From contig CM043958.1 in NCBI GenBank assembly GCA_014529385.2, positions 120,508,817 to 120,556,316 on the forward strand: 47,500 nucleotides of DNA. Reading direction: 5' to 3'. Below the pieces are notes generated by a model, which was given only the letters and a program-made list of their open reading frames with translations, ran no database searches and was not told where the DNA came from. Origin of the DNA: Adiantum capillus-veneris. Taxonomy: Eukaryota > Streptophyta > Polypodiopsida > Polypodiales > Pteridaceae. Both the position numbers and the translations under genes were made by a program. This document shows positions 40,863 through 47,500 of the stretch, in pieces. Numbering within the stretch: the first letter of the stretch is position 1; each line of letters begins with the position of its first letter.

Positions 40863-41697
40863 TTTTGCTCTAAGCAGTGATCTTGGATCTCCGTAGGAAG
40901 TCCGCAGCAAAACCGCTCAATCTGCTCTTTAAACGAGATCTTCTTAAATGAAGAAGCGGGTAGAAAAGAGCTCCAAAATCTCTCGCAATATGCGTCCAAA
41001 GAATCTCTCTTGGTCATCCGATGATGATTTCAAGCAGTTCGTATATCTCGTTTGTACTCCCGAGTCAGCCAAGAAGAAATAAAAAGCCTTTTAAATTTCA
41101 GCCATTTAACTGGCGCTTTCTTGTTCAATAGAAGGGTGGACCACCATGTCGAGCATTTCCCTTGAAAAAAGAGGTAGCCCTCCGAATCTTGGGGTGCTCT
41201 GAGTAAGGCCCTCCAGAGAAAGCTATATCAAACTGCTATATGAAGGCCAAAGCCCTCGAAGCATCTCAGAATCCAGAAAACATGTCAAACTTAATTAACT
41301 GTCCACCTTCTTTAAATTCTCGAACTTTCTTGCTTTTATCCTCGAGAAAGTCATACTGGTTGGCTTTATAGAAATGCTTCTTCTTTGCGTAAAATATGTG
41401 ATCGTCGGAGTCCGAACTATCTGAAGACGAGTCCTCTGTAGAACCGTTAGAAACTGGGCGAAACTTTTCAGATCCTTCGCAAGGTTGATCGTCATCTTTG
41501 TCGCATCGTCAACCAATTGTCGACGTTTCATCTCTTCAATCTCCGCCTGAGTAGGCCGAGGCGGGCCATACTCTTCGTGAGAATCTTCTTCGTGATCTCT
41601 TCCCGCCGGCCGCATCCCCAGATGCAGAGGAAGTCGACTGTTCGTTGTTGGAATCCATAGGTGCCGCGAGAAAAAGGATCGGATTTCCCAGTTGAAG
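40863..41697 (-). pseudogene. Element D gag, 5' part
   Basis: From the start region (MDSNNEQSTSSASGD near 41658) it reads in broken frames through EEYGPPRPTQAEIEEMKRRQ. It then skips most of the Ser/Lys-rich region present in C2 and F (deletion near 41470) and reaches the capsid core (RDSLDAYCERFWSSFLPASS, frame 40751-41017). It adjoins the organellar insert. Confidence 0.8.
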
Positions 41698-41701
41698 AGA
41701 A

Positions 41702-42294
41702 AACAAACTTGGACACTCCAAGTCAAGATTCTACCGCGACACAGCAGAGATTCATTTCAAAACAATTCACAATTCACAATTGATTCCACACGGCCCAGCG
41801 GAGTTCAGTGCCTAGAGATGTTGGCCCCAAAGACTAGCTCTTTGGGGTTTTCTTTTTGTATTAATCCGTGTTCAAAGTACAAGAGAGTGGGAGGGTTCTC
41901 ACTCTCAAACTCTGCGTCCAGTTGCTCTGAGTTGTGAGGGCCCTGACCACTAATTTATAGCTTACAAGGGATGCCCAAAAGCAGAGCCCCAAAAGCAGTC
42001 AATTTTAAAAGCCTCTTAAAATAAAGCATCAAGTTCCAAAGCTTCAAAAGCTGCCAATTTCAACCCCCAATGCTAAAGCAAGATTTCGTACACTTTGCCA
42101 CGTCAGCAGGCAGCACAAAAGCGGGACTACCGTACAGCTCTGCCACGTCAGCAATGCAGCAAAATTTGCGCCGCAAATTACGGAATCTGCCACGTGTCAC
42201 TATCTACGGGCTTTCCGGGCAGGCTGCCAACCGGGGTGTGTGTGTGATCTGCTGCCCCATGTCCAGGACCATGCCACGTCACCCATTTGTGACA
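41702..42294 (-). repeat. Element D 5' LTR, lacking its last bases and the primer-binding site
   Basis: About 593 bp, ending cccatttgtgaca on the plus strand. The other end reads gaagagaaaacaaacttgg, whereas C2 has a tgctctgataccac primer-binding site and tgt between these words. About 25 bases, including the whole primer-binding site, are missing. Confidence 0.9.
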
Positions 42295-42337
42295 TCAACA
42301 CTTTCAGCTTTCCACTTTCAATAACCATATTATGAAA

Positions 42338-42339
<2 letters not shown>

Positions 42340-42385
<46 letters not shown>

Positions 42386-42398
42386 CTATGTAGGAGAA

Positions 42399-42431
<33 letters not shown>

Positions 42432-42446
42432 CTATGTAGGAGAAGT
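42340..42446. repeat. Duplicated compound microsatellite
   Basis: Two copies of a (GT)n-(GA)n-gctatgtaggagaag unit (about 42345-42399 and 42400-42446). Confidence 0.85.
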
Positions 42447-43050
42447 TAGGATAACATTTTGAATGTGGTTTAATAAATTGAAACATGGTTTTGGCATCAC
42501 GTTGAACTTGTAGGGTAGAAACTAAATGTGTCGAACTCGATAATTAAAGAGTACCTTGTAAATGTTTTTTATCAAACGAATGTTTTATTCAAAAAAGAGC
42601 GTCACGTTCAATACAATAAGTAAAGGACACATTTTATAGCTGCTATGATCTCATCTAGTCCAGAACTCTTGATGCAGCTAGATCTCGGTGTAGCCATCTC
42701 ATCCTTCCGGGACTTGATGCACTAACAGCAGTATCCAATCATCTCATCCACATAGAAATCTCGATTCAAATTTCGCTAAGATTACATTCTTGACTCAATT
42801 AGCCATCACATCCAGATCTCACTAATCTCTAACAGATGTCTAATCATCACTTTCGTAAATTCCAGGTCTGTCGTACAGATACCACATCAAGAGCAGATTC
42901 ATGTTCGACTTTGCTGGCCATATCATCTCTAAATGATTAGGCTTTAGGCCCCTTGGGCCTCTGGCCATATTATGCAAGTTGGTCAAGGTTAAGTTTAAAA
43001 ACCCTAACCCCCTTGTCTCTTGGGTGATGCCACGCCACTAACTTGTGACA
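42447..43050. other. Unassigned stretch, possibly an old LTR end
   Basis: No coding signal. The right end (atgccacgccactaacttgtgaca, ending about 43050) resembles the terminus of the C/D LTRs and abuts an integrase scrap, so an old LTR fragment is possible. Confidence 0.35.
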
Positions 43051-43433
43051 ATGGGTGAATTATCTCTTTCAATTTTCCCGTTACCCTCAAGATTGTAGGC
43101 TGCGGTTAAGGCTAGTTTAATCCCCACGCAGTAAAATAATTATATTGCTTCATTTGCATCTAGCTCACCTCTGTCAATTGTGACCTTACCGATGTATCCA
43201 TACCTGTATATCACATCTTCAACTAGAAATTTGCACATTGTAGACGTTATCTTGTTTCTCAAGGCTCTTCCCTCAACCTGGTTAGTCAAATTTTCTCTAG
43301 CAAGCAAGATATACCTCATCTGCCACAATCCCATAGGCATAGTCACTAAGTTACAACCCACTTGTAGTGCATAGCCAATGGATAAGTTGGGTGCAAACCA
43401 TCTCAATATCGAACACTTGAATACAGTTGACAA
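43040..43433 (-). pseudogene. Integrase fragment of a different Ty3-like element
   Basis: Frame 43140-43433 has MPMGLWQMRYILLARENLTN, VEGRALRNKI, CKFLVEDVIYRYGYIGK and DRGELDANEA. In a shifted frame it continues CVGIKLALTAAYNLEGNGKI and ERDNSP to about 43050. This is the D-to-E half of an integrase core, with DRGE for the second Asp and EGNGKIER holding the Glu. The motif wording differs from both the A/B and C/D/F families, so it comes from a third lineage. Only this scrap is visible. Confidence 0.75.
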
Positions 43434-43589
43434 GTAGAACAGATTTCAACAAGCTGCATCACATCTTTTTTGTCACCAGCCTTTGCATATGAACCTCTCT
43501 ATCACAGAAAGATTACATATGTTGTCTTTCCCATTGAAAGACTACATAATTGGACATGAATTCTTGTGTTTATGCAACCATGATTGATT

Positions 43590-44100
43590 CCTAAGTGGGG
43601 AAGTATGAATGGGCTTGTGGTAATGCTACCGCATAACCTCCGTATTCAAGAGGCAAGCTCATCTATAAAAACAGCCGCATTTCCCTCATTTTAGAGATCA
43701 ACTCATTGCTGAAATTACTCTCTAAATCTCAGCCCAAGAAGCCTCTACACTACCATCACCATTGCCCTCTACATGCTACCTCTCTCTCTCTCTCAAAGCT
43801 CCACATCTCTCATTCAGGCTTATGTGAGGAAGGAAGACATCAGAAGAGGTGCTACCGAAGTCATCGCATGAAGGGGAACGCATGAGGAAGCCATTGCTTA
43901 ATTTTTCTTCATCAAAGGACATCACTCTCGCGCATTTGGCATGCGAGAGAAGACAACCGGTTTTGTGATCCATTGGTAGGCCTTTGAGGTGGCACACAAA
44001 CGGCCTATACAATTGAAATTCTGGACGAATAAACATATTCCTGTGAAGGGGTCTGGCCGTTCAGGATCAGCGTGTTAATTGGCAGTAATAAGCCTGTGGC
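43590..44100 (+). repeat. Possible solo or truncated LTR
   Basis: A purine tract aagtggggaagta (43593-43605) is followed by tgaatgggcttgtgg, as at the tract/LTR junction of Ty3 elements. A TATA box ctataaaaac lies about 55 bases in (43662) and an AATAAAC word near 44027. No right end or matching copy is seen, so this is tentative. Confidence 0.35.
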
Positions 44101-44485
44101 GTGTTAAGGGCGAGTTTCATCTGTAGATCCCTTTCCATCAATATCAGTCTTTGATCTTTGCATGAGTAGCCAAAACTCCCTGTGTCCTGCCTATACACTC
44201 TCACGGAACTCTTCAAAAATCTTTTGTTGAGTGTCTCTACTATAAACAACCCTATGTGGAGCTCCTCTTCTCTACTTTGCATGCTTTTACAGATGCTCGT
44301 CTCTAAGGAAGTAATTGTAGGCTTTCTTCCTTATCTTTGTGTACGCTTGATCACTCCAATCATCGGGTTTCCTCAAAGTGCTCAAACAGCATCCAATAAG
44401 AAGCCACTTTCCATCATACTCATCCTCAGAAAATACTGCAAATACATCAACAGTTGTCTAGTCCTCTGTACAAACCTGTGATGTC

Positions 44486-44488
<3 letters not shown>
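44100..44488. other. Region without a recognised gene
   Basis: Lies downstream of the last PPR exon found. Short open frames exist on both strands but none resembles a known protein. The missing last PPR exon was looked for here and not found. Confidence 0.5.

Positions 44489-44572
<84 letters not shown>
44489..44572. repeat. (TC)n microsatellite, about 84 bases
   Basis: A pure dinucleotide run downstream of the PPR exons, on the intron or 3' side. Its length is likely variable. Confidence 0.95.
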
Positions 44573-44575
<3 letters not shown>

Positions 44576-44754
44576 TTTTGGTGCCATATCTATGCACTCC
44601 CCTCATCTCGTTCACAAGCATATAATGACAAGAAAAGAAAATGGGGTAATAGATAGTTTTTTCCATGCTAGTTATGTAAAACAAAGTAGTAAAAAAAAAT
44701 TAGAGGTGGTGATGAAATTACAGACACCAACATTACCCACAAAAGATAACTCAC

Positions 44755-45725
44755 CTTGATGACTTTCTCGGGCATTTCTTGCTTTCTATATGCACTCGTC
44801 ATAAATCCAAATAATATTTTGGGCATGGATCTATCGTTCATTGATATAAGAGAATTCCAAAGTTCCTCCGCTTCATCCAATCTCCCATTCCTGTAGTAAG
44901 CCTTCAGCAAAAGGCCATATGAGCCATGAGTCTTTCCAAGTCCCTTGCTAAACATCCACTTTGTAACCTGTGTGGCAGATCACAGAAGAAGCATATGTAA
45001 GAGGTTCTTGTATGAAAAGAAGAACTATTACTCCTCCTTAAGCTAGCTTTTTTTTCACAGTGAATAACTGCAAACTGAAAATACAAGAACCATGACAAAC
45101 AGTGCAAACTCAATCTACCAGGAACCAATGCAAGCCCATTTTGCATGTCAGAAAACATGTCTGAATCAGACTGCTAAGTAAATGATGACAGCAGTGATAA
45201 TAGGTTAAGAAAATACAGTAGTTAAAGACAACCTGGATTACTCTATGCCATTGCTCCTCTTTCCTTAGCCTCTCCAAAGCCTTTCTTGTGGCAACGATGG
45301 GAAATTTGAACTCAAAAGCTGCCCATTCGTCCAGAGCTCCAAACACATCTTCCTTGACATCTGACAACCCTGTCAGCTGCATAAGAGTTCCTTTTACTCC
45401 AGTAAACACCAATTTTTGCACTCAACCAAAAGACTCCGCATAATTTTAGTTCTTACAGATGCTGCCAACAGTTATGAATACGAGGCAAGAATCCTGAATG
45501 TACCATTTTTCCCCCAAGATATGTTACCTTCTGTAACAGAGTTCGCGCCGTAGCTCCAGGCCCAGCTTTTCCTGGGTGTTTGGAGATACGACTCTGTCTG
45601 ATGGGTGAGAGCTCTGCTCTTCCCATGCTATCAGGATACTCGCTTCGAGTGGATGTATATACATGTCTTACTTCTTCCCTCGGCACCCAAGCCCAATTTC
45701 CTTGTTGAACTCGAAGAGCTAGCCT
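44755..45725 (-). CDS. PPR-like protein gene, EMB1417/At4g21190 type, partial
   Basis: Three exons can be read on the minus strand. Exon 45725 to 45528 or 45482 encodes RLALRVQQGNWAWVPREEVR and HPGKAGPGATARTLLQK. Exon about 45420-45233 encodes MQLTGLSDVKEDVFGALDEW, then FPIVATRKALERLRKEEQWH and RVIQ. Exon 44967-44755 encodes VTKWMFSKGLGKTHGSYGLL, then GRLDEAEELWNSLISMNDRS and KQEMPEKVIK. The 45233/44967 junction is clean (cag|gt donor, acag-type acceptor, phase 0) and 44755 has a gtgagt donor. This order matches my memory of Arabidopsis EMB1417 and its relative At4g18975, small organelle-targeted proteins with few PPR-like helical repeats. The final exon was not found within about 1 kb. The first exon is uncertain: an ATG at 46190 (MAASGPISTTEKE, then a possible gtactc donor) is a candidate. 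Confidence 0.75.
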
Positions 45726-46260
45726 CTGGCATGCAAACAATTACAATAGATAAACCGGTTGCCATAGTATGCAAGAGGAACATGACCCATAATGGAATGG
45801 ACACTCACAAGATGTGCCACACAGTAATCTTTAAGCAAGAAATGTGTCACTCCGTCTGATGTGGCAAGCTTATGTGCTCTTCTGCAGAGACTCATCAAAA
45901 AAAACCTACAACACAAAATATAGCAACTGTGAGCGAGAACAAATTAAGTGCCGTGTTCAAGGGATAGCCCTGACATTCAGGTGAAGAGAGGACAGAAATG
46001 TTGCTGAATGATTGCGATTTACCTGGAAGAACTTGCAGGTAGCTTTGCAATGGAGCTAATGAATGAACCTGCTCATTGGGCGACTCGTTTTAATTCCTCG
46101 CAATTCTGAGAGAGGTGGAAACAATGTAAAATCTCAGGCAATGGCGAGTACTTCCTTCTCTGTTGTGGAAATCGGTCCGCTAGCCGCCATGTCTGCTCGC
46201 TATAGAGAAGAGAGCTAGCAGTACATATGGGATATTCAAATTAATTACTTTTTAGGAGTT
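45726..46260 (-). other. Probable 5' region of the PPR gene
   Basis: Contains an acceptor (tgcatgccag|agg) at 45726-45735 for the first identified exon and the candidate ATG at 46188-46190 in a favourable acATGG context. Coding sequence in between is unclear. A transit peptide would be expected for an organelle protein but none is evident. Confidence 0.4.
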
Positions 46261-47080
46261 TTTTTAAAAAATTCATATTGTTCTAAACTTAAAATTTGGA
46301 TAAGCTATGGCATAGAACTTAAAATGTGCCAACTCGAGTGGGATTTTCATTGCAATTTGTAACAAGGTGAAGAGGCACAAAGGCAGCTAAGATAAAGGGG
46401 GACTAAGGAGAGTAAGTTTAAATAAGTGCCTATAATAATATGCAATTTTTATTGTGTTTTAATATAAAATTCTATTATTTATTTTTTAAAAGTGGCTCTT
46501 AATGGTTCGCTTAAAATAAAATACATTAATTGAAAGATGCTTCTAAGATTCCCTCTGCCCTCATCACCTAGCCCTCACCTCCCACTCATGTCACCAAAAC
46601 CTTCTCCCGCCTATGTGTTGCCCTTCTCTACCTCTCAAAGCGTCCATGCGAGGCTGCAAATCCGTCTTCCTTGCGAGCTTGCACCTAAGCTTCCCCTGCC
46701 ATTCATGGACTTGCACCTACGAAACATTCTCCCCATGTCGGCTCCACTACGCTCGTGTCGAGGAAGGATGCAAGAGCTACACACACACCCGGGGGGGGGT
46801 ATTCCATTCACCTATGCCTTATGAAGCGTCCTTACCTCTGCTTTGTGACGAGAGAGAGAGAGAGAGAGATGCCTCTGCTCTGTGATGCACGCATGAGAGA
46901 GAGAGAGAGAGGGATCCATGATGGGGGGACATGGCTACCTCCCCTTCTCACTCCTCTACCTCTAAATCTCCTCATGCATTTGATCGTCATGTCCACTAAT
47001 GTGCCATTTTTGGCTTTCTAAAAGAAACCCTTAGTGTTGTGTTGGGTTAGGGAGACTTTCATTGTTTTGAGTGCATGAAG
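46260..47080. other. AT-rich intergenic region with GA microsatellites
   Basis: No gene recognised. (GA)n tracts lie at about 46850-46868 and 46893-46909. A plus-strand frame of 95 codons (46537-46824) is Pro/Leu/Ser-rich and has no visible domain. Confidence 0.5.
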
Positions 47081-47087
47081 GAGACTT

Positions 47088-47365
47088 ACCTTTCATTTCA
47101 CATCCTACATGTCTTTACTTTTCTCGCATTCTATTGTTTTAGAACACTAAAGTGAGCTTCACCTGGCATAATTTTAGTAAATTTTACACACATACACACA
47201 CATGTTTTTTTTTTGCATTCTATTGTTTTTAGAATGCTAAAGTGAAGCTTCACCTTGCATATTTTAATAAACTTTATACACACACATATATTAATTAGTT
47301 CTTTTTATTTCACCTTTCATCTCACAACTTCACATGGCTTTACATTTATTGCGTTCTATAGCTTG
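47088..47365. repeat. Tandem repeat, about 110-120 bp unit, 2.4 copies
   Basis: Copies begin near 47088, 47210 (partial left end) and 47310. Shared words are gcattctattgttttagaa, ctaaagtgaagcttcacc-like and taaa(c/t)tttatacacaca. The third copy stops after gcgttctatag. Confidence 0.7.
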
Positions 47366-47500
47366 ATTCCAGTCAGTGTTAACGTTCAAGAAAGTCTCTT
47401 TTATTCAGCGACTGTTGATCGAGTTTCCTCCTCACAAAGAAGAAAACTGAAAATATTATCAAAAATTTTGAGATTTGTAGAATTTTTGGACAACTTTCTC

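Larger units (their letters stand above)
35560..42294 (-). mobile_element. LTR retrotransposon D, Ty3/gypsy, near full length
   Basis: 6735 bp with LTRs at 35560-36145 and about 41702-42294, flanked by TCAAC on both sides (35555-35559 and 42295-42299). On the minus strand it has gag, zinc knuckle, protease, RT, RNase H, integrase with a chromodomain-like end and a polypurine tract. The primer-binding site and the first bases of the 5' LTR are deleted. About 440 bp of organellar RNA-gene sequence sits in gag (40421-40862). Several frames are broken, so it cannot move unaided. Confidence 0.95.

Noticed and set aside
44382-44759. Open frames rich in Arg-Glu or Ser-Leu on both strands
   Set aside because: They are produced by the (TC)n tract at 44489-44572.
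46537-47021. Coding gene on the plus strand
   Set aside because: The overlapping 88-95 codon frames are low in complexity, include GA microsatellites and have no known motif.

Overview
This is repeat-dominated nuclear DNA from a land plant. The evidence is plant-type Ty3/gypsy LTR retrotransposons primed by initiator-Met tRNA, a plant-mitochondrial-type tRNA-fMet copy embedded in one of them, and part of a small PPR gene that resembles Arabidopsis EMB1417 (At4g21190). I cannot name the species. Almost nothing to the left of about 42.3 kb is host gene sequence. Most open frames there are broken gag-pol remains.

Layout: (1) 1-3.5 kb holds a decayed LINE on the minus strand (ORF1, endonuclease, reverse transcriptase). 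(2) 3.8-17.56 kb holds two copies of an RT-less Gag-protease element, called H here, facing each other as a roughly 3 kb inverted repeat around a 0.8 kb spacer. The left copy is split by a complete 6.4 kb chromovirus A (4190-10610, target duplication ATCTT). (3) 17.56-21.2 kb holds a rearranged pol remnant G, an unassigned promoter-like block with four ~30 bp palindromes, and a gag scrap. (4) 21.2-35.2 kb is a mosaic of a second Ty3 family, called C. It is interrupted by chromovirus B (22534-27538, same family as A, opposite strand) and by the internally deleted element F (30072-33441, target duplication TTCAG). (5) 35560-42294 is D, a near full-length relative of C with target duplication TCAAC. 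It lacks a primer-binding site and carries about 440 bp of organellar tRNA/rRNA sequence inside gag. (6) 42.3-47.5 kb is the least element-rich part. It has simple repeats, an integrase scrap, a possible solo LTR, exons of the PPR gene on the minus strand, and a tandem repeat at the right edge.

No gene in the window works with another as a pathway. The logic is nesting. A and F each inserted into older elements, leaving clean 5 bp target duplications. B entered C-family DNA and later lost its right edge together with about 1.1 kb of the host element. G and the C mosaic were reshuffled by recombination. None of the retroelements appears able to move by itself: every pol has stops, frameshifts or deletions, and several of the stops are explained by single C-to-T (or G-to-A) changes.

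The observations most worth following are the large gag-pro inverted repeat, the palindrome-bearing promoter block at 19.6-20.76 kb, the mitochondrial tRNA/rRNA cargo in D, and telomere-like repeats inside one LTR. All similarity statements come from reading the sequence by eye; no search was run.
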